Shown: positions 1-5,971 of the stretch, in pieces
How positions within the stretch are numbered: position 1 is the first letter of the stretch
Layout: each line of letters begins with the position of its first letter
DNA from: Tardiphaga sp.
GTDB lineage: Bacteria > Pseudomonadota > Alphaproteobacteria > Rhizobiales > Xanthobacteraceae
Length of the DNA stretch: 9,011 nt
Reading direction: 5' to 3'
Assembly: GCA_028290765.1 (NCBI GenBank)
Contig: JAQGJF010000619.1
Location: 1-9,011 of the forward strand
The notes under the pieces: generated by a model
Seen by the model: the letters and a program-made list of their open reading frames with translations, nothing else
The model's database searches: none
What the model was told of the DNA's origin: nothing
Made by a program: the position numbers and the translations under genes

Positions 1-1137
1 ACCCATCCGCCGGACGACTGGTTCCTGGGCGACGAGACCGAAGCCCAGAAGGGGCTGGCGCCGCCATCGGGTCCGCCGACCGGTTCATCGGACGCCGAAC
101 TGGCGGCGATGATGAAGAAGATCAAGCTGCCGGCCGGCTTTAAGATCGAAGTCTACGCGTCCGGTGTGCTGGCCGCGCGTCAGATGGCCTGGGGCGACAA
201 GGGCACGCTGTTCGTCGGCTCGTTCGGCCTCGGCAACGTCTACGCCATCAAGGACAATGGCGGCAAGAAAGAGGTCAAGACCATTCTCAAAGGCTTGAAC
301 ATGCCGACCGGCCTCGCATTCAAGGACGGCGCGCTCTACGTCATCGCGGTCGACAAGCTGATCAAATACGAGAATGCCGAAGCCAATCTCGACAAGCTCG
401 GCGACGGCAAGGTGGTGTATGACGACATGCCGTCCTATGCCGCCCATGGCTGGAAATACATCGCCGTCGACAAGGACGGCTGGTTCTACATTCCGTTCGG
501 ACCTCCCTTCAACGTCGGCATTCCTCCGACCAGCGTCTCGCAGATCCGCCGCGTCGATCCCAAGACCGGCAATGCGGAAGTCTATGCGCTCGGCGTCCGC
601 AACAGCGTCGGCGGCGACGTCGATCCGCGCACCGGCAAATACTGGTTCACCGAAAACGCCCGCGACTGGGTCAGCGACGACCTGCCGAGCGACAAGCTCA
701 ACATGATCTCGAAGCTCGGCGAGCATTTCGGCTATCCCTATTGCCACCAGGGCGACTTGCCGGATCCGAAATTCGCGATGGGTCACAAATGTTCAGAGTT
801 CACGCCGCCGGTGCTTAATCTCGGCGCCCACGTGGCTCCGCTCGGCATGAAGTTCTATACCGGCAGCCAATTCCCCGCCGAGTACAAGAACAACATCCTG
901 ATCACCGAACACGGCTCCTGGAATCGGCACAAATACCAGGGCGGCCGGATCATGCGGGTGATGGTCGGTCCCGACGGCAAGAACGCCAAGCAGGAAGTGT
1001 TCGCCTCCGGCTGGATCGAAGGCGACCAGGGTTATCTTGGGCGTCCCGCCGACATCGTCCTCGATAAGGACGGCTCGATCCTCGTCGCCGACGACTGGGC
1101 CGGTGCGATCTATCGCATCAGCTACAGCAAGAAGTAA
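1..1137 (+). CDS. PQQ-dependent sugar dehydrogenase (L-sorbosone dehydrogenase family), 5' end missing
   Basis: Frame 1 is open from the first base, so the gene starts before the window; the ATG at 109 is internal. The 378 visible residues cover most of a protein usually about 400-430 long, so the signal peptide is probably outside. It is a beta-propeller of the soluble glucose/sorbosone dehydrogenase type, which oxidises aldoses or aldehydes in the periplasm with PQQ. Visible marks (numbered from base 1) are HGWKYI near 149 with a candidate catalytic His149, GVRNSVGGDVDPRTG at 198-212 (the Arg-Asn step contacts PQQ in this family), a Cys-His...Cys stretch near 248-264, and GRPADIVLDKDGSILVADD near the C-terminus. 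A secreted cytochrome c and a lactonase follow on the same strand, which fits an electron-accepting and lactone-opening role for them. The substrate cannot be read from the sequence. A hairpin sits 17 bases after the TAA stop. Confidence 0.85.
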   Translation, partial: THPPDDWFLGDETEAQKGLAPPSGPPTGSSDAELAAMMKKIKLPAGFKIEVYASGVLAARQMAWGDKGTLFVGSFGLGNVYAIKDNGGKKEVKTILKGLNMPTGLAFKDGALYVIAVDKLIKYENAEANLDKLGDGKVVYDDMPSYAAHGWKYIAVDKDGWFYIPFGPPFNVGIPPTSVSQIRRVDPKTGNAEVYALGVRNSVGGDVDPRTGKYWFTENARDWVSDDLPSDKLNMISKLGEHFGYPYCHQGDLPDPKFAMGHKCSEFTPPVLNLGAHVAPLGMKFYTGSQFPAEYKNNILITEHGSWNRHKYQGGRIMRVMVGPDGKNAKQEVFASGWIEGDQGYLGRPADIVLDKDGSILVADDWAGAIYRISYSKK

Positions 1138-1154
1138 GGCTGGCTAAACCGGGG

Positions 1155-1193
1155 CTGCGGTTGCCGCGGAGGCGGCCGCAGTCTCGTGCTTTT
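1155..1193 (+). terminator. Hairpin plus short T run after the dehydrogenase gene
   Basis: Bases 1155-1181 fold into an 11-pair stem (nine Watson-Crick pairs, two G-T wobbles) with a five-base loop. A TTTT run follows at 1190-1193, eight bases after the stem. It begins 17 bases past the stop codon. The T run is short and not directly next to the stem, so this is a plausible rather than textbook intrinsic terminator. If it works, the cytochrome gene downstream depends on read-through or its own promoter. Confidence 0.45.
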
Positions 1194-1194
1194 G

Positions 1195-1310
1195 AATTCC
1201 GGACACCGTCGTTCCGAAGTGCGAGCGAGCGAAGCCGGAACTCATGACCGCGAAGGTGATTATGGATTCCGGATCTGCGCCATGGCGCAGCGGGCAATGA
1301 CGAACGCGGT
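1195..1310. repeat. Interspersed intergenic repeat with 16-bp palindrome
   Basis: This non-coding stretch contains ATTCCGGA twice (1196-1203 and 1266-1273), a variant CCGGAACT between them, a GCGAGCGAGCGAAG segment, and a perfect 16-bp palindrome CTGCGCCATGGCGCAG at 1275-1290. Read on the minus strand, the mix of CGTCATTGCCCGC-like, ATCCGGAAT-like and GGCTTCGCTCGC-like words resembles the short interspersed repeats common between genes in Bradyrhizobium and relatives. That resemblance is from memory. There is no sign that it encodes a protein. It ends just before the cytochrome ribosome binding site, so it may affect that gene's expression. Confidence 0.55.
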
Positions 1311-1327
1311 GAGTGAGAAGGTCGACC

Positions 1328-1924
1328 ATGCGCAGCCGAGTAGTTTCCTATGCCGCAGGCTTCGCATTGGCGCTGGCCGCATTGGTGGCCCTTCCGGCCG
1401 CCGCCGCCGATATCGCCGCCGGCAAGGAAAAAGCCCAGCTCTGTGTCGGCTGCCATGGCGACAACGGCATTTCGCAAATCGAAAACATTCCCTCGCTGGC
1501 GGGGCAACCCGATCAGTTCATCCAGTGGCAACTGGTTTTCTTCCGCGCCGGCTCGCGCAAGAACGAGCAGATGCAGCCGATCGTCGAGCAGCTCAACAAC
1601 GACGACATCCGAAACCTCGGCGCTTATTTTTCATCGCTGACGCCGCCGAAAGCGACGCAGCCCGATGACGATCCCGATCTGTCGAAGAAGGGCGCGCAAG
1701 CCGCCGTCGGCCGGCGCTGCGCCTCCTGCCATACCGACAGCTTTGCCGGCACCAAGGCGGTCGCCCGCATCGCCGGCCAGCGCGAGGACTACCTGCTGAA
1801 GGCGTTGCATGACTACAAATCGGGTGTGCGATCCGGCGGCGGCATGGCTGCGATGGCCGATGTCGCCTACCCCTTGAACGAAGAAGAGATCACCGCGCTC
1901 GCGCATTATCTGGCGCATCTGTAG
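1328..1924 (+). CDS. Secreted di-haem cytochrome c, c4 type
   Basis: The 198-residue product is a periplasmic electron carrier. Residues 1-27 form a signal peptide: two arginines, a hydrophobic Ala/Leu core, and a cut expected after the alanine run before Asp28. Two CxxCH haem sites, CVGCH at 39-43 and CASCH at 131-135, head two similar halves, as in cytochrome c4. Candidate axial methionines are Met82 in the first half (EQMQPIVEQLNNDDI) and Met173 or Met176 in the second (GGGMAAMAD). ATG at 1328 is chosen over the in-frame GTG at 1313 because GAGAAGG (1315-1321) lies six bases before it and the signal peptide then begins normally. The position after a PQQ-dehydrogenase gene suggests it takes electrons from that enzyme and passes them to a terminal oxidase, but this is inferred. 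A repeat and a possible terminator separate the two genes. Confidence 0.88.
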   Translation: MRSRVVSYAAGFALALAALVALPAAAADIAAGKEKAQLCVGCHGDNGISQIENIPSLAGQPDQFIQWQLVFFRAGSRKNEQMQPIVEQLNNDDIRNLGAYFSSLTPPKATQPDDDPDLSKKGAQAAVGRRCASCHTDSFAGTKAVARIAGQREDYLLKALHDYKSGVRSGGGMAAMADVAYPLNEEEITALAHYLAHL

Positions 1925-2120
1925 CGACGCCGAAAATTTGACGAAAAAATCCGATCGAAGCGGCAACGGATTTAACAGCGCCGCCAACCTCATTCGTTAT
2001 TTTGCACTGCGTGCGTGCGCCGCGACAAATGAAAGCAGCCCTCGCAACCGGACGCGGACCAGTCTAACCTTAGCTTGCCTGGCCGGATCAACCGGCCGGT
2101 GAGTAACATGGGAGGATGTG
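1925..2120. other. Intergenic region with small hairpins before the lactonase gene
   Basis: This 196-base gap has no credible gene. A weak inverted repeat, AAATCCG (1947-1953) with CGGATTT (1967-1973), lies just after the cytochrome stop and lacks a following T run. A stronger hairpin, CTGGCCGG (2079-2086) with CCGGCCGG (2092-2099) around a five-base loop, ends 11 bases before the Shine-Dalgarno sequence of the lactonase gene and would sit in its leader. I could not find a convincing -35/-10 pair. Confidence 0.4.
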
Positions 2121-3344
2121 ATGACACGCCAAGTGCAGCGCGATCCGGAAACCACGATTTCACGACGATCGCTCGTCCAGGGGCTGGCGCTTGTTGCCGG
2201 CGCCACAGCGGCCGGGACTGGCAATGCGTTGGCCCAAAGCGGGCAGGCAGAACCGCCGACGACGATCACCAGCCCGCCGCGCGATTTCAGTCCGCGCGGC
2301 GCGCCGACCACCTATTTCTGGGACCCTGACATCATCGCGGTCGATTCCTCGTTCAATGATCTCGCTCAACCCAACACCGCGATCACGCGTCTCCACACCG
2401 GCCTGTTATGGGCGGAAGGCCCGGCATGGAGCGCACAGGGCCGCTATCTGCTCTGGAGCGATATTCCCAACAACCGTCAGATGCGGTGGTCGGAGGACGA
2501 CGGCCATGTCAGCGTGTTCCGCTCGCCGTCCAACAACAGCAATGGTAACTCATTCGATTTCCAGGGCCGCCAGCTCTCCTGCGAACATCTCACGCGCCGC
2601 GTCACGCGTTACGAAAACGACGGCACCGCCACCGTTCTCGCCGATGCCTTCGGCGGCAAGAAATTGAACTCGCCGAATGATGTCGTCCCTCATCCGGATG
2701 GCAGCTACTGGTTCACCGACCCGCCCTATGGCGGTCAGCTCTATGAGGGCGAGCCGGACGTCGCAGGTGGCGCCAGCAATCCCGGCGGCAAGCTCAACCC
2801 GCGGATCGGCCAGCCGGCTGGGTTCGTGCCGGGCAAGCGCGAACTGCCGACCAACTGCTACCGCATCGATCCCTCAGGCCGCATCGACCTCGTGGTCAGC
2901 GAGGACCAGGTGCCGGATCCCAATGGCCTCGCCTTCTCGCCCGACTACAAAAAGCTCTATGTCGCCAGCACCGGGAAGGGTCCCGGCGATACCGGTCCGG
3001 GCGGCAAAGGCGACGTGTATGTGTTCGATGTCGGCGCCGACAACAAGCTCACCAACCAGAAGCGCTTCAGCGATTGCATGATCGATGGCGTGAACTGCGG
3101 ACCGGACGGCGTGCGCTGCGATGTCAACGGCAATGTCTGGCTATCCAGCAATGCCGGCCGCCATGTCGGCTACAATGGCGTGACGGTGTGGTCGCCGGCG
3201 GGCCAGCTCATCGGCCGCATCCGGCTGCCCGAAGTGTGCGGCAACATCTGCTTCGGCGGCCCCAAGCGCAACCGCCTGTTCATGGCCGCGAGCCAGTCGC
3301 TCTATGCCGTCTATCTCGCCACGCAAGGCGCAGCTCCAGGCTGA
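2121..3344 (+). CDS. Tat-exported SMP-30/gluconolactonase-family protein
   Basis: The 407-residue protein is a six-bladed beta-propeller of the SMP-30/gluconolactonase/LRE family, which hydrolyses sugar lactones (some members other esters) with a bound divalent metal. All four expected metal-ligand positions can be seen: Glu99 in LLWAEGPAWS, Asn186 in NSPNDVV, Asn268 in DPNGLAFSPD, and Asp329 in CGPDGVRCD. The N-terminus carries a twin-arginine signal: SRRSLV with Arg15-Arg16, a hydrophobic stretch, and a likely cut after NALA near residue 38. The mature enzyme should therefore fold in the cytoplasm and work in the periplasm. ATG at 2121 is preferred to GTG at 2118 because GGAGG (2111-2115) is then five bases away instead of two. 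Coming after a PQQ dehydrogenase and a cytochrome c, its likely job is to open the lactone made by sugar oxidation. The exact substrate is not readable. Confidence 0.87.
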   Translation: MTRQVQRDPETTISRRSLVQGLALVAGATAAGTGNALAQSGQAEPPTTITSPPRDFSPRGAPTTYFWDPDIIAVDSSFNDLAQPNTAITRLHTGLLWAEGPAWSAQGRYLLWSDIPNNRQMRWSEDDGHVSVFRSPSNNSNGNSFDFQGRQLSCEHLTRRVTRYENDGTATVLADAFGGKKLNSPNDVVPHPDGSYWFTDPPYGGQLYEGEPDVAGGASNPGGKLNPRIGQPAGFVPGKRELPTNCYRIDPSGRIDLVVSEDQVPDPNGLAFSPDYKKLYVASTGKGPGDTGPGGKGDVYVFDVGADNKLTNQKRFSDCMIDGVNCGPDGVRCDVNGNVWLSSNAGRHVGYNGVTVWSPAGQLIGRIRLPEVCGNICFGGPKRNRLFMAASQSLYAVYLATQGAAPG

Positions 3345-3370
3345 CGTTGTGCTGTTGCTGCTGACAACGC

Positions 3371-3400
3371 AGAGGCGTTGGCGTTGCCGCCGACGCCTCT
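3371..3400. terminator. Strong hairpin between convergent genes
   Basis: AGAGGCGT (3371-3378) pairs perfectly with ACGCCTCT (3393-3400). Inside, a T-G wobble and GGCG/CGCC extend the stem to 13 pairs closed by a TTGC tetraloop. It lies in the 75-base gap between the ends of the lactonase gene (+) and the ApbA/PanE-like gene (-), where a two-way transcription stop is expected. The nearest T run on the plus strand (3417-3420) is 16 bases away and none follows on the minus strand, so it is not a standard intrinsic terminator. Confidence 0.55.
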
Positions 3401-3419
3401 CGAATCGAAGTCGCTGTTT

Positions 3420-4346
3420 TCAGGCCTGCGCGCGCTGCAGCTCATAGGCTTTGAGATGGGTGTAGACGACACGCAGTCTCGGCACCGGCGCCTTGGCTGC
3501 GTCGGCGCGGGCGATCAGGTCGCCGACGATCTGGTCCGCCTCGATCGGTGCGCCGACCTTGATGTCACGATACATCGAAGCGGTGAGCGAGGAGCCTTCC
3601 GTGGTCAGCATGCCATGGGTGCGGGTCAGGAACGCTTCGCGCGGTGCGTAGCCGGCGGCGGTTGCCACCGAGCTGCATTCGTCCCTGACGCCCAGGATGA
3701 ACTCCCGACCGCCTGGCGCCGCCAGGATGTGTCCGACCGGCGCGCGCATGACGCTGGTCGACGCCGCCAGCGTCGCCAGGAAAATCCATTTCTCCCACAT
3801 GTCGTGCAGGATGTGGTCGCTGGCCTGCGCTCCGAAATTGCCGCTCGCAAAAGTCTCTGCAATGGCGCCAACCCGGTCGGTCATCTTGCCGTCGCGTTCG
3901 CCGAAACCCAGCGACTGCATCGGCGCGAGCTGCACGACATGGCGGTGTTCGTCGAGCGTCACCGCGATGGCGCATTGGCCGCCGAGCACGCAGCCGGCGC
4001 CGAATTTCTGCTCGAGCACGTCGAGGTGCCGCATGCCGTTGAGCAGCGGAATGATGGCCGTCCGCGGTCCGACCGCCGGCGCGAAGGAGGCGATGGCGTC
4101 ATCGAGGTCGAACGCCTTGCAGCTGAGCAGCACGACGTCGAATTTTTCGTCGAATTTGCCGGCCTGTACGGTCGGCGGATTTTTCAGCGTCACGTCACCG
4201 AGCGGGCTCTTGATGACGAGGCCCTCGCTGGCCAGTTCAGCCGCGCGCCGCGGCCGGACCAGGAAGGTGATGTCGCGCCCAGCCTGAAGCATCCGGCCGC
4301 CGAAATAGCCGCCGATCGCACCGGCACCGACCACGAGAACACGCAT
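3420..4346 (-). CDS. Ketopantoate reductase (ApbA/PanE) family protein, probably not a true PanE
   Basis: The 308-residue protein begins with MRVLVVGAGAIGGYFGG, the Rossmann GxGxxG site for NADP(H) at residues 7-12, and contains LLNGM with Asn103, matching the conserved Asn near the nicotinamide in PanE. The C-terminal helical domain keeps Lys186 (WEKW), the expected catalytic lysine, Ser257, and Glu269 in PIEADQIVGDL. Aligned by eye with E. coli PanE, the two substrate-side asparagines four and eight residues after the lysine are Leu190 and Ala194 here. This points to a 2-hydroxyacid or keto-acid reductase paralogue of unknown substrate rather than the pantothenate enzyme, although it would be auto-annotated as the latter. 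Start: ATG at 4346 with AAAGGA (4361-4356) eight bases upstream. It is the last gene of the minus-strand block, 134 bases after the SDR gene, with a heptamer repeat between them. Confidence 0.85.
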   Translation of the reverse strand: MRVLVVGAGAIGGYFGGRMLQAGRDITFLVRPRRAAELASEGLVIKSPLGDVTLKNPPTVQAGKFDEKFDVVLLSCKAFDLDDAIASFAPAVGPRTAIIPLLNGMRHLDVLEQKFGAGCVLGGQCAIAVTLDEHRHVVQLAPMQSLGFGERDGKMTDRVGAIAETFASGNFGAQASDHILHDMWEKWIFLATLAASTSVMRAPVGHILAAPGGREFILGVRDECSSVATAAGYAPREAFLTRTHGMLTTEGSSLTASMYRDIKVGAPIEADQIVGDLIARADAAKAPVPRLRVVYTHLKAYELQRAQA

Positions 4347-4395
4347 GGGGTTAGTTCCTTTTGTTGTTGGTTTTGTGTTTGGGGAAAGTGGAATG

Positions 4396-4475
4396 GCGAA
4401 CAGCGAGTGGCGAGTGGCGAGTAGCGAGTAGCGAGCAGGAAGACCTCTACTCGCTATTCCCTATTCGCTACTCGC
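4396..4475. repeat. Heptamer tandem repeat with inverted arms
   Basis: Six tandem seven-base units run from 4396 to 4437: GCGAACA, GCGAGTG twice, GCGAGTA twice, GCGAGCA. After a ten-base spacer, four units of the complement follow at 4448-4475: TACTCGC, TATTCCC, TATTCGC, TACTCGC. The two arms can pair imperfectly into a stem of up to 28 pairs. It lies in the 134-base gap between the SDR stop and the ApbA/PanE-like start, both on the minus strand. I recall GCGAGTA/GCGAATA heptamer runs as common between genes in Bradyrhizobiaceae, but that was not checked. The array could act as a transcript-end or mRNA-stability structure. Confidence 0.85.
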
Positions 4476-4480
4476 CCTCT

Positions 4481-5218
4481 TTACCACTTTTCGCCGAACG
4501 GGCGAATCTCGAGCTCGAAAGTCCAGGCGCTGCGCGGCTGTTGGTAGAGCTGCCAATAGGATGCGGCGACCGACGCCGGCGGCATCAGCAGGTCGGGATT
4601 ATCGAGCGCCTCCTTGCCCCAGAGTTGCTCCCTGCGTTCGCGGACCCAGGCGGTGTCGACCCCCGAATCGATGATCAGATGCGCCACGTGGATGTTCTTC
4701 GGCCCGAGTTCCCGCGCCATCGACTGCGCCACCGCGCGCAATCCGAACTTGGCGCTGGCGAAGGCGGTAAAACCGCTGCCGCCGCGCAGGCTCGCGGTGG
4801 CCCCGGTGAAAAAGATGTTGCCGCGGCCGCGCGGCAGCATCAGCCGGGCCGATTCGCGGCCGGCGAGGAAGCCGGCCCAGCAGGCCATTTCCCACACCTT
4901 GCGGAAGACGCGGTCGGTGGTTTCCAGGATCGGAAAATTGACGTTGGCGCCGACATTGAAGATGCAGATCTCGAGCGGGGCATGCTGGTCGGCGTCATTG
5001 AGAAACGCGGCGACTTCGTCTTCCTTTCGCGCATCCAGCGAGCGCGCGACAATGCTTCCGCCCGAAGCTTCGACATCCTTCACCAGCGGCTCGAGCTTGG
5101 CGCCGTCGCGCCGGCCCGCGAACACCGTAAATCCTTCGGCGGCGAATTTTTTTGCGATCTCGGAGCCGATGTAATCGCCGGCGCCGATCACCGCGACAGT
5201 GGCGTTTCGCTTTTCCAA
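4481..5218 (-). CDS. Short-chain dehydrogenase-like protein lacking the catalytic tyrosine
   Basis: The 245-residue product has the classical SDR layout. The nucleotide-binding loop is IGAGDYIG (Gly12, Gly14, Gly18) instead of TGxxxGIG, Asp62 is in the adenine-pocket position, and NVGAN at 88-92 replaces NNAG. The active site is degenerate: the YxxxK motif reads FASAK, with Phe153 and Lys157, and the expected serine region reads TGA (138-140). I recall a conserved SDR subgroup (classical subgroup 10, cd05373 in CDD) with exactly a Phe for Tyr and an imperfect glycine motif, so this looks like a family trait, not damage. Catalysis, if any, must be unusual; a ligand-binding or regulatory role is possible. 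The start is TTG at 5218, with GGGAGAG (5230-5224) five bases upstream; no ATG fits the N-terminal strand. It begins 28 bases after the isomerase-family gene, so the two are probably one operon. Confidence 0.87.
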   Translation of the reverse strand: MEKRNATVAVIGAGDYIGSEIAKKFAAEGFTVFAGRRDGAKLEPLVKDVEASGGSIVARSLDARKEDEVAAFLNDADQHAPLEICIFNVGANVNFPILETTDRVFRKVWEMACWAGFLAGRESARLMLPRGRGNIFFTGATASLRGGSGFTAFASAKFGLRAVAQSMARELGPKNIHVAHLIIDSGVDTAWVRERREQLWGKEALDNPDLLMPPASVAASYWQLYQQPRSAWTFELEIRPFGEKW

Positions 5219-5246
5219 GGGTACTCTCCCGGCTGTAGGTTAGGGG

Positions 5247-5855
5247 TTATTTGCCCGCGATCAATTCCTCGACCTCGCGCAATTGTTCCTTGCCGAAAAA
5301 CATTTCCTGGCCGACGAAGAAGGTCGGCGAGCCGAACGCGCCGCGCTCGACCGCCGACTGGGTGTTTTCGATCAGGCGGCCCTTGACGTCGGCGTCCTGG
5401 GCGCGGGCGAACAATCGGGCGCCGTCCAACCCGGATTCGCCGAACGCTTTCTGCGCCACTGCCGGGTCGTCCATCTTCTTCGGTTCCGCCCACATGTGGT
5501 GAAACGCGGCGTCGACATATTTTTCGAACACGCCTTCGAGCTGGGCCGCGATGGCGCAGCGCATCAGATGCAGCGTGTTGACCGGGAAAAACGGGTTCAT
5601 CACGAAGGGCTTGACGTGAAAGCGCTGGACGAAGCGCTGGGTTTCGATGTCGTGAAATTCGCGCTTGTTCTTGACGCCCGCCAGCGTTTCGGCGGGGGAT
5701 TTGTTGTTGGTGGCCTGGAAGATGCCGCCCAGCAGCACCGGCACATAGTCGAATTTGGCGCCAGTCCGCGCCTCGATCGCCGGAATCGCCTCATGGCTGA
5801 GAAACGCATTGGGGCTGCCGAAATCGAACAGGAATTGCGGGGACGTCCGGTTCAA
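5247..5855 (-). CDS. DsbA-fold isomerase, 2-hydroxychromene-2-carboxylate isomerase family
   Basis: The 202-residue protein belongs to the GST-kappa/DsbA-like group that includes the NahD-type isomerases of aromatic degradation. The N-terminus, FLFDFGSPNAFLS, places Ser14 where the glutathione-activating serine sits. FPVNTLHLMR lies mid-protein, and GAFGSPTFFV near 172-181 has the cis-proline (Pro177) of thioredoxin folds. No CxxC is present, so it is not a disulphide oxidase. The likely role is glutathione-dependent isomerisation of an aromatic or similar compound in the cytoplasm; the substrate is unknown and no ring-cleavage genes are nearby. Start: TTG at 5855 with GGGAGG (5866-5861) five bases upstream; there is no ATG before the conserved strand. 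The reading frame stays open well upstream, but only by running antiparallel to no gene and then through the MATE gene in another frame. It is tightly followed by the SDR-like gene. Confidence 0.85.
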   Translation of the reverse strand: MNRTSPQFLFDFGSPNAFLSHEAIPAIEARTGAKFDYVPVLLGGIFQATNNKSPAETLAGVKNKREFHDIETQRFVQRFHVKPFVMNPFFPVNTLHLMRCAIAAQLEGVFEKYVDAAFHHMWAEPKKMDDPAVAQKAFGESGLDGARLFARAQDADVKGRLIENTQSAVERGAFGSPTFFVGQEMFFGKEQLREVEELIAGK

Positions 5856-5971
5856 AGCTGCCTCCCATGATTGGTATTTGAGGATTTTACCGGGCCATTG
5901 TGGCGCGCCGGCCGGCGGGCGTCCACTGTTTTGATGACGATCATAATACTTTGATAGACCGAGACACCCCG
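5856..5971. other. Gap between MATE and isomerase genes
   Basis: This 116-base gap holds a 12-bp G/C palindrome, CGCCGGCCGGCG (5906-5917), and a locally A/T-rich stretch near 5930-5960. The isomerase gene's Shine-Dalgarno sequence is at its lower end. The A/T-rich part could hold a promoter for the isomerase-SDR pair, but I found no good -35/-10 match and no clear terminator for the MATE gene. Confidence 0.35.

Noticed and set aside
85..786. A 233-codon minus-strand open frame
   Set aside because: Antisense to the dehydrogenase gene, whose propeller motifs are clear.
1118..1531. A 137-codon minus-strand open frame over the gap between dehydrogenase and cytochrome genes
   Set aside because: It translates the interspersed repeat and the antisense of the cytochrome signal peptide, with no protein motif.
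2002..2030. Possible promoter for the lactonase gene (TTGCAC, 17 bases, ACAAAT)
   Set aside because: Only three of six bases match consensus in each box, which is expected by chance in a gap of this size.
3378..4424. A 348-codon plus-strand open frame
   Set aside because: It is antisense to the ApbA/PanE-like gene, has no recognisable motifs and is rich in Arg, His and Gly, as expected for a G/C-rich shadow frame.
4396..4475. CRISPR array
   Set aside because: The units are seven bases long and directly adjacent with no spacers, and one arm is inverted. No cas genes are present.
4361..5386. A 341-codon plus-strand open frame
   Set aside because: It runs through the heptamer repeat and then antisense to the SDR gene; its composition and lack of motifs mark it as a shadow.
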